Shown here: positions 11,201-27,923 of the stretch, one piece after another
Layout of the letters: each line of letters begins with the position of its first letter
How positions within the stretch are numbered: position 1 is the first letter of the stretch
NCBI RefSeq assembly: GCF_902635505.1
Contig: NC_045429.1
Span: 427,021,669 to 427,085,668, forward strand
From: Sarcophilus harrisii
Taxonomy: Eukaryota; Chordata; Mammalia; Dasyuromorphia; Dasyuridae
Reading direction: 5' to 3'
DNA length: 64,000 bases
The notes under the pieces: generated by a model
Seen by the model: the letters and a program-made list of their open reading frames with translations, nothing else
Told to the model about the DNA's origin: nothing
Database searches by the model: none
Made by a program: the position numbers and the translations under genes

Positions 11201-13540
11201 GGCCTGTCCCTGTTACTCCGGGAACGAATTGGAGGGGTGGGTGGGAGGGGTTTGGAGAATAAAGCCGTTATCGTTATCTAAGGCAGTGAAAGTGAGGGGC
11301 CCGGGTTCGTGGTCCTACACTTGGCAGCTGGGGGCGGGGGGCGGTGGCTGGGTTTGTGGTCTGGCTCACCTTGCCAAATCCAGCCCCATAATCCACTTCT
11401 ACTGGGATTCACTTGGAGAAGGCGGGGATCCAGGTGGGTACCTGAATGACATAATTGCTAAAGGCCCAGCTCTGCCACAGCCTGGGTCTATGGGGGGCAG
11501 GGGAGGGGGAGAGGGGGACAGGGGGCCGTGCAAGGCGGTCGGAGGAGCTGCCCGGCGGCGAATTTCTCCCACTTGGTCTGAAGAAAGTCCAGGGGGAGGC
11601 TGTTGTTTGTCAGTGAGGGTGCAGTGAAAGTAGAGCCTCGCGGGTCCGAGAGGAAATGGTGCCAGAGGTGGCTATGGGGCACGTTATTTCGTCAAGACCT
11701 GACAGGATATGTGGCTGATACCTGAGGGGGAGTCTAAAAACTGGAAAAGTAATGCAAAGAAAAAAAATGAATTGCAACTCCTAGGCTGAAATAGCACTAC
11801 CTGTATTCTGTAGTTCTCAGTATGAAATAAGATGGTAAACCATGGTAATGTTTGCTTTTTAAAGAACTTCACACTAGTCTTATCTCCAATTTCATAATGT
11901 AAATCATTGAGAAAATAGAATTCATTTTAAACCAACCTGGCTCATCCCATAAAGTGAGGTATACCTGCATGCATTTTATTTGTAAGGTAGTTCTTAAACC
12001 GGGAGTCCAGGAGAAGTTTGTGGATAAACTTCAGGAAACTTGAACTCAGATGGGGAAAAATTACATCTTTACTTTATTGAAGTTGATTTCCTTTGTAATC
12101 CAAAATATTTTATTTTATGCATTTGACAATATGATTCTAAGAAGGGGTTCTAGAGACTCTAGAGCCCAGTGCAGAAAACATAAAAATGTTTTTCTGTCAA
12201 GAATAGATCAGATTATAATCTATTTTGAAGTAAAACTCAAAACCCTTCCAATTAAGCCATGAATCAACCTGTTTTCTTTCTGATGAAAATGCCTTATGAA
12301 ATCAAAGAACTGCTTGTTTTGAAGGTTTTTTTTTCCCCCTTTCTATTCTCCAGAGAAATGTTTTTGAAAAGACCAGTGGACATTCAAGAATTTGCTGCAG
12401 GTGAGACTATAATTTTGGGGTGTTTGAACAAATCAGGGCAAAAGCTATTGCAAGTTTAGATTGGCAAAGTCGCTGCAGCATGGAGTTTATTTGGTGGGAT
12501 CCTGGCAAGTAGGAGCCCTTCTTTCAACACCATTTCCTCAGACTATGGACAGATGAGAGATAAAGCAGAACCTCCCAGGGTAGATTATTTGTTAAGTTCT
12601 ACACCATAGCCTCCATGAATATGTCTTTATGCCCTTAAAAGTGGGAGGGAGGGAGGAGAGAAGGAAAGGGAGAGGGAAGGCTCCCTGATGCACTCCATCC
12701 CTGGGATAAATTCCTACCTCACCTCCACCTCTTATAATCCCTTTTTTTAAGGGATTCAGCTCAATGCCACATCCTACAGAAAGCTGATCCAGTATCCCAG
12801 ATGCTAATATTCTTATGTCTAGAAATTACATTTAGTTTTGTGTACATTTTTTTTTTTTTTTTGGAGACCATAAACTCTTTGTGGCCAGAGACTTTCTTTT
12901 TCTCTCTGGATCCTTAGAACCTAGTATGGTACCTGGCACATAACAGATGTTTAAATGTTGAAGTTATACAAAGGAAGCAGAGTTCTTTCATGCAATAGTA
13001 TATGCTTAGGAAGTGGTGGATGTACTGGCCAGATGACCTCTTGGTCCTTTGCTACTAAACCGAAGAATTATTAGATTATCTTCAGTGCTATCTAAGGAAA
13101 TTACAACAAGCATATATTGCCTGATTCATACTCTGCCGTCTGTAGGAAATCTTGCTGTTGTCTTCCTGAGGTCTGGCTCCCTGTGAGAGGATAATCTCAG
13201 AGAGGGGGAGAAAGAAATGAACTAGGGAGGCAGAAAAGCCAAGAAAATCTTTCTTCAGAATTTTCCCTGGGCATTAGAGCAGGTAGATAAGCAAATACAG
13301 TTAGTTAAACCAAGGGAAACTGAGTCTTTGGAGAAAGAGAGTTTTTCCCACAAAATCATGAAATGATGTTGAGATTCACTTCTCTCTCTTACAGTAAACT
13401 GTTTGCTCCACATTTTTGCCCCCCACTCAAATTACTTCTTTTTGCTTAACTCAGAGTACTTCACAGATCCAAGACTTCCTGGGAAGATACAGATGCAATT
13501 AATTGAATTACAAAAGCAAAAGCAATTAGCAGAACCGTGA
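10386..13540 (+). CDS. RIIAD1: RIIAD1, RIIa-domain containing protein 1, four coding exons
   Basis: Coding exons are 10386-10469, 10713-10789, 12354-12400 and 13455-13540. All have GT/AG borders and the phases join (0, 2, 1), giving 97 aa against about 92 in human. The product begins MASLSSGLEGPDPGSLS and has the RIIa (dimerization/docking-like) helices in TRIANEKYLRSHKEV and LLLSGFFREMFLKRP, followed by the conserved EYFTDPRLP. RIIa-type domains in this family form dimers that dock to anchoring-protein helices, typically in cilia and sperm tails. The start is the first ATG after the X-box; it sits in 'acaagATGGct', which also resembles a YY1 site. The C-terminus (QKQKQLAEP) is a little longer than I recall for human. 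The gene converges on MRPL9. Confidence 0.93.
12870..12960 (+). repeat. L2 3'-end fragment in RIIAD1 intron 3
   Basis: 'gaccataaactctttgtggcc', 'agaacctagtatggtacctggc' and 'cacataacagatgtttaaatg' are the L2 3'UTR end. It lies between coding exons 3 and 4 and shows nothing coding. Confidence 0.65.
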
Positions 13541-14280
13541 TGTTCTGCTATTGGGAACAAAGGTGAGAGGAAATCTAGCTTTTTGGATGTTACCATATCT
13601 ACTGAAGCTTTATTGTGAAAACATACTCTTGTGTCCAGAGCTTAAAAGACTGTTGGCAGAATGAGTCAAGATTTAAAATATTTGGTACTTCATTTTATTG
13701 AGGTTTAGCGGAGGTGAAGAAAAGAGCAAGGAGTGTCAATGATGTGTTAGAAGCAAGACATATTTGACTTAGTGAGGTAGGAACAACTGAAGGCAAAAAA
13801 GTGAGGGAAAAGTTGACAGCTTTAATGATTATTAAATCTTGTAAATTGTGCTTTTCCTGCTCAATTTCAGACTCTTGCCATCTCCTTCTGTGCCTCCTTG
13901 GCAGAGAAGGGTTGCTGGCTTTGTCTGTCCCATACAAGTGCTCATGGTTCATTCCCTCCTGGGAATGGGATTCTTCATGGTCCCAAGAATAAGGAGAGAC
14001 AGAAGCTCTCAGTTCCTTTGCTAACAGGATTATTTTCTGGTGCGATTCGGTTTTGCTGTTAGGACTGGTGCATGATTTTTAGTCCAAGGGATTTCTGAAA
14101 TAACTTTGAGGAATGGGGCAAACTTCACATTGCTGGTGTAGTTAAACCTGTTCTTGTTTCACAGGGTCATAGAACATTCAGAAATCTGCTCTGTCATCAT
14201 GGGTTCGTAAGTTGCCCTGGTCTTTTCCCCTTGTGTTATAAAGCTTTGCATTAAAATGGACTTTTCCCTGCTTTATTTCA
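13541..14280 (+). other. Possible spliced 3'UTR of RIIAD1
   Basis: Twenty-two bases after the RIIAD1 stop is a good donor ('aaag|gtgaga' at 13562/13563). At 14164/14165 there is a good acceptor ('tgttcttgtttcacag|g'), and ATTAAA follows at 14250-14255. This could be a 3'UTR intron with a terminal exon at about 14165-14275. The exon junction would be too close to the stop to trigger decay. It is a prediction from splice signals only. Confidence 0.3.
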
Positions 14281-15369
14281 TTGTAGTCCTGAGCCCCTGC
14301 TCTATTCCTATTGGTAGTGAGTTACTCTGTCTCACTGTAGAATCTCAAATGACTCCTCCATTCTTGGGACCCATGTTCCTTCTGTAATTTCAGTCTAGTA
14401 TACATCCCATAATATGCTGAATGTTGGTTTTGTGAGTGCAAGAAATAAGTGGGGATTCCTCATAGTGATGTGGAGCAAAGACAAGTAACGTCCACATCAG
14501 TACTGGCTGCTTTTTATTCTTTACTATTATCTGACATGGAACACGGGGGTGACAATCAGCTTGCGACATTAGCCTATTGTCTTTTTTGGAGTTAAAAAAA
14601 CCTTATCATTCTCATTCCTTGTTTCTAGATCTGCCCTGGAACCAATTCTGAAACCAGGGTCATTTCCCTTCTACATAGCTTTTCCAATTCCTAAAACTAG
14701 TGTGCTGCAGTACCTCAGATGTAGAGATGGAGAGGTCCTCGGAGATCATTGGGTCAAACCCCTTGTTTTACAGAGGAGTAAAGTGAAGCTTCACCTCTTC
14801 CAACACCTGTCTTTAGCCCTGTTTCTTTTTAAGAGCAGGGTCTTGTCATGTCTTTCTAATTCCTAAAGTTTTATAAAGTTTTGTAACTTCTTAGCACCTC
14901 CAAGGGCTGCCTAGTATGCTGTGCTAAGGAAGAGCTTTTTAACTGCACTAGACCAATACAAAATTCCTATTTTTCACCTTCCATTTATTTAGCACGTCCT
15001 ATAACAACATTTTTATGAAGCACTTCAGATAACACGTGAAAACACGAAAGGAGTTTTACATTCTGTTGGGAGGAAACAACACGTACAGTGGTGGTTCCAA
15101 TATAAAACAGAAAGCAAGGCACTAATAACTCAGGGAAAACATTCATTTTACTTCTATCACCAGAAAATGCAACTAGAGGCAGTCTACTCCTTTCATCACA
15201 CTAGCCAAGAATAACTTGTCCATGATTATTTTATGTGGGAATCTCATTTTTTTTTTTTTCTAAACTATCTAGGGCCAAAGCTTAGCACCTCAAGAATCTG
15301 GCTCAAATATTAATTATTCTCATAACTGGAGTCCCCAAGTAATCACACCTCTAAAAAGCACAATATCTC

Positions 15370-15375
15370 TTTATT
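15370..15375 (-). terminator. Candidate downstream poly(A) signal of MRPL9
   Basis: AATAAA on the minus strand lies about 385 bp after the MRPL9 stop, within 'cataaataaagag'. It is the nearest canonical signal that leaves a normal-length 3'UTR. An alternative AATAAA overlaps the end of the coding region at 15762-15767. Confidence 0.4.
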
Positions 15376-15758
15376 TATGATCATAATGTAGGTGGTGGCT
15401 TTGTGCAGTATTCCCCCCCCCCCAAAATGGAGAGATCCTGGGGAGGCTGCCTAGGACTTCCATGTCTATTCCTTTAGAGCAGCTCAGTCTGATTGTTTGG
15501 AAGATGCCTCAGGGTCAATTCAAATCCTTATTACATCTACTGACTCCTGTGCTTCCCAACCAGCTCTGGAGTAAGGGCAGTATATGGACAGTGAAAGGTG
15601 CTGGAAAACATCCATGATGTGGTGTTCTCTTGATTGCCACTCAGACCCAAACTACGTCACAGGGAGAGAAGCAAGATTTGCTCCAATAATTCCAGAGCAG
15701 GGCCTGGAGGATATGTGGTTGCCACAAGTAGAAAGAGAAGTTCTTTACTGGTGGGAGA

Positions 15759-21553
<5,795 letters not shown>

Positions 21554-22149
21554 GGCTTCGGAGAGAGCAGCGCCGGCGACGGCAGGCAAGAAGGACCCCG
21601 GCCAGAAGGGCGCGCGGAGACGCGCCTGATTCAGAGCGTACCACGCCTGCGCGTGAGGGGACAGGCAGTCAGGCGAGCCGCCCCTCGCGGTTCTGCCGGG
21701 TCCTCGGGCAGGGCCAAGTGGGAAACTGAGGCCCAGAGGAGGAATCCTCGGCGTGCCAGACGTTCCCTGGCCAGGCAGAGCTGAGGCAGCGAGCCGCGGG
21801 ATGGCAGCCCTGCCCCCACTCTGTCCTTAGCGGTTTGGGGACCGCAGTCCCAGCAGAATCCAGCAAAGCAGCCCGAGGGTTGCACCCGCCTCCGGTTCTA
21901 GGTATCGGGGAAGAACGGCGCTTTAAGATACAAACAGGCTCCGAATGGAAAAGAGGTTCCCAATAAATACCCAGGCGACGTCCAACGCGCTGATGCTGGT
22001 CCTGGGTTCTAGTCGTCCCAAGCTTTTGCAAATGCAGCCCACAAACATTAGGACAACTCTCCTTATAAAGAACCAAGACGCCATTCTTCGGACTCATCTG
22101 TTCTGCAAGAGTGGACACTTGCTGTGTTACATTCAGTGACCGTTTCGAT

Positions 22150-23530
22150 GCAGCCTGGAGAAACGGGCGTTACTGCGTCTGTACCAAAGGGAGTTAAAAG
22201 ATGAACAGGCCGCACAGGGGCAAAAATGTTTATAGCAGCCCCTGTTGTGGTGGCAAAGAATTGGAAGCTGAGAGGTCGGTTGCCCTCGGTTGGGGAACGG
22301 CTGAATGGCTGAATAGATTATGGCATGTGAAGGTAATTGTTTCATAAGAAATGAGCAGCAGCAAAAAGCTTTTAAACTGCACACCCTTTGACCCAGCAGT
22401 GTTTCTACTGGGCCTATATCCCAAAGAGACCTTAAAGGAGGGAAAGGGACCCATATGTACAAAGATGTTTGTGGCAGCTCCTTTTGTAGTGGCCAGAAAC
22501 TGGAACCTGAGTGGGTGTCCGTTAGTTGGAGAATGGCTGAATAAGTTATGGCACATGAAATATTATTGTTCTGTAAGAAATGACCAGCAGGATGATTTCA
22601 GAAAGGCCTGGAGAGACTTACACAAACTGAAATGAGCAGAACCAAGAGATCATTATACCCGGCAAAGATGATCAGTTCTGATGGTCTTGGCTCTCTTCAA
22701 TGATGAGATGATTCAAACTAATTCCAATTGTTCAGTGATGAAGAGAGCCATCCATCTACACCCAGAGAAAGGACTATGGGAACCGAGTGTGGACCACAAC
22801 ATAGCAATCTCACTCTGCTGTTTGCTTGCATTTTGTTTTCTTTCCCAGTTTTTTTTTTCTTCTTGATCCAATTTTTCTTTTTTTTTTTTTGTGCAGCAAG
22901 ATAACTGTTTAAATATGTATACATATATTGGATTTAACATATATTTTTAACACATTTAACATGTATTAGACTACCTGCCATCTAAGGGAGGGGGTGGAAG
23001 GAGGGGATAATTTGGAACAGAACGCTTTGCTAGGGTCAGTGTTGAAAAATTACCCATGCATATGTAACATAAATAAAAAGCTTTAATAAAATAAAATTTT
23101 AAAAAACGAAATGAGCAGGCTGATTTCAGAAAAATTTGGACTTTCATGAACTGATGCTGAATAAAGTGAGCAGAATCAGATCATCACTCTACACAGTAAC
23201 AAGAAGATGTGATGATCAACTATGACAGACTCTCCTCAGCAATACAGTGATCCAAAACAATTCCAATAGACATCACCCACATCTGGAGAAAGAACTATGG
23301 AGACTAAATGCAGCTCAAAGCATATTATCATTTTTTTCTTGCAATTTTTTCCCTTCTGATTTTTCTTTTACAACATGACTAATATGTGTGACTGTATATG
23401 CATAACATATCAGATTGCTTGCTCTCTTGGGGAGTGGAGAGGGAAGGAAGGATAAAAAAATTTGGAATTCAAAATCTTACAAAAGTAAATGTTAAAATTA
23501 TCTTTACAAGTAATTGGAAAAATACTTTAC
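22150..23530 (+). mobile_element. Older L1 3' region split by a younger L1
   Basis: One L1 segment is present in two pieces, about 22150-22358 and 23108-23530, that read through each other if the insert is ignored. The left piece ends in 'cataagaaatgagcag'. The right piece resumes 'gaaatgagcaggctgatttcag' and continues through 'agtgagcagaatcagatcatc', 'ctggagaaagaactatgg' and the 3'UTR to about 23520. The interruption is the L1 tail at 22359-23107. Confidence 0.85.
22359..23107 (+). mobile_element. Younger L1 3' end nested in an older L1
   Basis: The insert begins near 'cagcaaaaagcttttaaactg', includes the L1 segment 'cctttgacccagcagtgtttc', 'gttggagaatggctgaataag' and the 3'UTR 'gactacctgccatctaaggg', and ends with 'aataaaaagctttaataaaat'. 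An exact 11-bp duplication, GAAATGAGCAG, flanks it at 22348-22358 and 23108-23118. It is 5' truncated (about 750 bp) and inserted in the same orientation as its host L1. Confidence 0.9.
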
Positions 23531-23980
23531 TTAATATCAAGGAATATTGACCTTTGGGAAAACATTAAGCTATGGGTCACACAAAAGGAAACTGGTAGCT
23601 TCCTCAGTTCTGAAAAGAGGTTCCAGAACACTTCTTCCCTTGGATTATGACTTTGCATTAAGGACATTTCAACCTTTCCCTCCTCAAAACACCACTACCT
23701 AGAATGGGGAGAGGGGACTATTCTTTGAGAAAAGATGAAATGGCTTTCAGAGTAACATTGGAAAGCCTGCGTGTTGTCTCTGAAATATTTTTGAGCCTCT
23801 GGGTAAAGTAGATATGCAGAGCAACAATGAGGTCCTGAGATGAGTTAGGGCCAGGACTTCTGTCCGTGTCACAGTGGGACTGTCTCTGGCCTAGCGGGTC
23901 ACAATGCTAGTAGGTAACAGAAGTCTCCAGATCCTTTCTCCCCATCTCACTTTGCCAAAGGGTGGCACTGAATTAAGAAA

Positions 23981-26369
23981 CTGCCTTGTTATAGGCTGTG
24001 CCCTCCTATATATTCCCTTTCTTTTATCAAGAAAGGGAATTAACTAAACTCTTTGTTCCCATTCTGCTCTCCCCTTGCCTGTCTGAATTACTGTTACAAG
24101 TACCGGCTCACCGTTCGGGAGAAGATGATGCCTTGTAACCCTTGTCTCAGAAGGTAATATTTTTAAGCTTTTCCCAAGCTACAGTTGCTTCTTTAAACTC
24201 TGTTCTTCCATCTGCATTTCAAATTTCAAAATAACTTTACCAACTGGCAAGGGGTAGGAAAATACTGAAATAGATTGGGAGTTTGGGGTGGAGAATTCTT
24301 AGTAATAAAGATGTTGATTTAGAAAACAGCAGAAGAGGGATGATTTAAGATTTGGGGAAAGGAGATGGCATGAGGGGGTCCAGTGTTTCCCACCATACAC
24401 AGATGAGTACCTAATTTAGGCCCCTGTTTCTTAACCAGCTACATCGTAACTGAGAGGGATAACCTGACACTCCGACCTCGGTGCTGCCTCCAGTGCTCCT
24501 GAGTCCCTAGCAGGTCTCCAGGTGGGCAGAAGCACTGATCAGGGAGACCACGAGCAGCTCAAAGAGCTGTACTCGGTAAGTGAACTCTGAAGAGGACCCC
24601 CACTCCATCCCAGTACTTGCTCTCCATAGCAACATTCTAGGGGAATAGCCAGTTGAAGGAGATAAGTCATAATTTGTAAGGAATTTAAAAATTTAGTTGA
24701 AGTTCATTTTACAATTGAATAAACAGGTCCATGGAGGAGCATAATTACCCAAGGTGACAAAGTGAAAACTAGAAACCAAGTGTCGGTCTGACTTCAGTCT
24801 TCTTTTTCCACGTTAGTATATCCTTCAGATGACATGTCCAGTTTTCATTTCCTTACTCATAAGAGGGAAGATAGAACAAATCTAAATGATAATTAGCAGA
24901 GTAAGCAGTAGGCAGGAAAGGATTTGATATAATTGCCTTGAAAACAGGACAGTATTGCTGTTTTGGGAAAGATTTTTTTCTTTTGGAATGATAAAATAAG
25001 AGAAGGAATAAAGTCTTCAACTTTATCTAAACTCTACCAGGGAAGAATTCAACCACCTCTAACTGCAAGGCCTCTAGGGATAATTACTAAATTGAGGTTA
25101 AGACAATATGCTATCTAGATAATCTGATTTGTGAGTGTTAAATTCTGGAATTAAGGGATACTGTGAAAGCTCCAATGACTTTTTTTTTTTGAGGGGGGAG
25201 GGCAAGTTTGGATGGCAGCATTTTTCTAACTTTGACTTTTTTTTTTCTCTACAGGCTGGGAACCTGACGGTGCTAGCTAATGATTCCCTGCTCCACCAGG
25301 ACCCAGTACAATTAGATTTCCACTTCCGCCTCACCCCTCAGGCTTCTGCCCACTGGCACGGCCTCCTCTGTGACCATCGGCTCTTCCTGGACATCCCCTA
25401 CAGGGCACTGGACCAAGGCAATCGGGAGAGGTGAGAGTAGAACCTTCATTATCCCAAGTTGGATTACTCTCATGGGATAGCCAGGCAGTCAGCTATCCCT
25501 GAAATGATGCTCTAGGTGTGAAAAGCCAAGATACACATAGGGATTAAATATCAGATATATTTAAGATGGCACACAAATGGAACCCCTGTTCCATAGATAA
25601 ATGGAGATGGGCTTAAGGCACACAAAGACATGGAGCCCCTTAGATTTCTAGAAACTGATATGGAAGAATAATATTTTTCCTATGGTGGGAAGAGTCCTTG
25701 GCTTTTTACTTTACTCTGGATAAGTCTAATAAGCTGCAGAATTTGGAGTATTTTACGACACCAACTTAGGAAACTTGCTCCCCGGGTTTAGCTCAAGGAA
25801 GGATCAGGCAGCTGATGAATTTGACAATAGGCTTGTCCCCCATTATCGCGTGGTTACATTCAGTAGCTTCTTTTTCTCTGGCTCCCAGTTTGACAGCGAC
25901 ACTGGAGTATGTGGAGGAGAAAACAGATGTGGACTCAGTGTTTGTGAACTTCCACAATGCTAGGAATGACCGAGGTATTGGGGTTGGGAAACTGCCCTGT
26001 CCACTTTCTGTCCTGGCCTTGTGTTGATGGAGACACCCTCACTATTGTTCCTTTTCCTCTTCACTGTTGAGACTGTGGGCTTGGGAAGTAATCCTTATTG
26101 GGAGTTTTCTATCAGTACTTGAGGGAAATTGGGAGACAAAGGAAGGGTATGGAGAGGTGGAGGGATAATAAAGTGGGTAAGCTCGAAAAGGGCTCGTCTA
26201 GTGACTTGCTTTCTCCTCCCTCGTAGGTGCCTTGCTTCGGGCCTTCAGCTACATGGGCTTTGAGGTGGTTAGACCCGACCACCCTGCCCTCCCACCCTGG
26301 GACAATGTCATCTTCATGGTATACCCTCTTGAGAGGGATTGTGGCCACTTATCTAGTAAGCCTTCCTAA
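23981..26369 (+). CDS. OAZ3: OAZ3, testis antizyme 3, five exons with +1 frameshift
   Basis: Exons are 23981-24153, 24439-24575, 25255-25430, 25889-25974 and 26227-26369. ORF1 ends at TGA 24500-24502. ORF2 is in the +1 frame from GAG 24501 and runs 159 codons to TAA 26367, with ESLAGLQVG, AGNLTVLANDSLLHQDPVQ, AHWHGLLCDHRLFLDIPY, ATLEYVEEKTDVDSVFVNF and VVRPDHPALPPWDNVIFMV. This is the antizyme fold that binds ornithine decarboxylase and restrains polyamine synthesis; OAZ3 is haploid-germ-cell specific. ORF1 has no ATG at the family start; CTG 23981 sits there instead (LPCYRLCPP), with in-frame TGA at 23969. Unexpectedly, TAA at 24041 interrupts ORF1 after 20 codons, although homology continues on both sides. 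Downstream in-frame starts are CTG 24083 and ATG 24125. From CTG the frame spans 237 positions; human is 235 aa by memory. Confidence 0.9.
24494..24502 (+). promoter_or_regulatory. Antizyme +1 ribosomal frameshift site
   Basis: UGC UCC UGA is the conserved shift site of vertebrate antizymes. The ribosome at UCC skips one base at the UGA and continues as GAG UCC (Glu-Ser). The zero frame ends here with CCLQCS, and the +1 frame gives the complete antizyme domain. In this family the shift is stimulated by polyamines, giving feedback control. The site is intact. Confidence 0.93.
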
Positions 26370-26497
26370 ATACAGCCATGCTCCCACTCAAGTCGGGGAA
26401 CTGGAGGTTAAATAATATGGCTCAGGCCCCAGGCATAGTGGGATCCAGAGTCCTAGGTTTTTAGGATGTGATTCAGGGTACCTCCTCCCAACCCAGG

Positions 26498-26503
26498 AAT
26501 AAA
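26498..26503 (+). terminator. Probable OAZ3 poly(A) signal
   Basis: AATAAA in 'cccaggaataaagggtag' is 129 bp after the OAZ3 stop codon and is the first canonical signal downstream on this strand. Confidence 0.6.
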
Positions 26504-26604
26504 GGGTAGTAGAATCATCGATGATTGGTTTTTGTCTTTGAGAGTAACAAAATAATAGCAGACAAGTGGACATATTTAATCCTGAGGCAAAAGATGATCT
26601 AGGG

Positions 26605-26792
26605 CAGTGTTGCCAAACTCAGGTAGAAACTGAGCCACACCAGTTGTACAGAAAGAGCCCTGCCGACTACATAATTGACTTTTAATATGTAATTTTGCTT
26701 TTTATTTTTTATCAATTTGGTAAAATATTTCCCAATTACACTTGGATTTAATTCCTCACCGGGGAGTGTGGGTCACATGTGTGATGCCTCTG
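26605..26792. mobile_element. Old non-autonomous hAT-type element
   Basis: The element starts CAGTGTTGCCAAACTC and ends TGTGATGCCTCTG, a degraded inverted pair of the CAGxGxT...ACxCxCTG hAT type. The interior 'aaatatttcccaattacac' is typical of a common marsupial hAT MITE family. The flanks show only a weak 8-bp match. A MIR-like SINE follows at about 26793-26985, ending 'cactatataaatgtgagctg'. Confidence 0.5.
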
Positions 26793-27299
26793 GTCAAGTG
26801 GGTATAGATATTGCTGGAACTGGAGTCAGGGAGGATCTTGAGCACCCACGTGACCAACCTGAGCCCGTTTCCTTATCCATAATGTGGCGACCCTACCACC
26901 ACCACCAATCTTCCAGGGTAGAACAAAGAATGCAAAATGTGTTCCAAGTTTTAAAGCACTATATAAATGTGAGCTGTTTATAACAAATTAATGTTGTCCC
27001 CTTTGTCCATTCACTGTTTATCCTGGGAGTCATATTGCACTAAGGAAGTCGACTAGACATCAAAACCCATCCATGGGTTTTATTCTCTCCTCCTATCACG
27101 AAGAGTCTCAACAGTAGCCCAAATATGGAGGGTTTTAGTCCATGGCAATAGTTCTACTGGTTCTTTCCCTTACTTTAGCCCCTTAAGACAGGAAGCAAAA
27201 GCTATCTGGAGACTGATGACAAATGGACAAACACATTTTTGCAGATAAAGGGAAGAGAATAAGCATGTCTATAGCACCAATTATGCCAGGGACTCTGCT

Positions 27300-27415
27300 A
27301 AATAAACACTTTGCAAATATCTCACTAGATCCAACAACAATTCTTTGAAGGTGCCATTATCTAATTTTACAGTAGAGGAAACTGAGGCAAATGACTAACT
27401 TGTTTACCAAAGGGG
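27300..27415 (-). repeat. MIR-type CORE-SINE, antisense
   Basis: 'attttacagtagaggaaactgaggcaaatgact' is the complement of the MIR core. It is preceded by 'actagatccaacaacaattc'. It lies in the OAZ3-TDRKH tail-to-tail interval. Confidence 0.65.
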
Positions 27416-27754
27416 AAATGTAAAAAAAAGTGCTTCACTAACCACCTGATTCCCCTGGGTCAGACTCCATTTCTTCTGACAAGGCAGTATTGGAATTATC
27501 TGAAGCAGTAAAAACTTAATTGTGGACATGGAAAATGATTTCTCCACTAGCAGCTTTCTACATCGAGGACACTACTCAAGGTATTCTAATGAGCTAAAAA
27601 TGTTAATTTATTCTTACTTTAGTTTTCTCCTCAAATAGGGGCTGTTCGACTAGGGTCTATGAATTTCAAAAAATATTTTGAAAACAATTATTTCCATATA
27701 ATTGGCTTCGATCCTCTGTCACCCAATGTTATTTTATGCATTAAAAATATTCTG

Positions 27755-27923
27755 GTGGGGTGGGCAGCTGGTTGGTAAATGGATAGAATACAGCTCTGAA
27801 ATCAGAAGGACCTGAATTCAACTGTGGCCTCAGATACTTAACAATTTCTGGCCGTGTGACCCTGGGCAAGTCACTTAGTCCCAATTGCCTCAGCAGCAGC
27901 AGCAGCAGCAAAAAAAAAAAAAA
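27755..27923 (+). repeat. tRNA-derived marsupial SINE (WSINE1 type)
   Basis: The head 'gggcagctggttggtaaatg', then 'acctgaattcaactgtgg', 'ccctgggcaagtcacttag' and 'ccaattgcctcagcagcag' followed by an A run identify it. Near the tail the CAG trinucleotide has expanded to about six copies (27891-27909). Confidence 0.85.
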
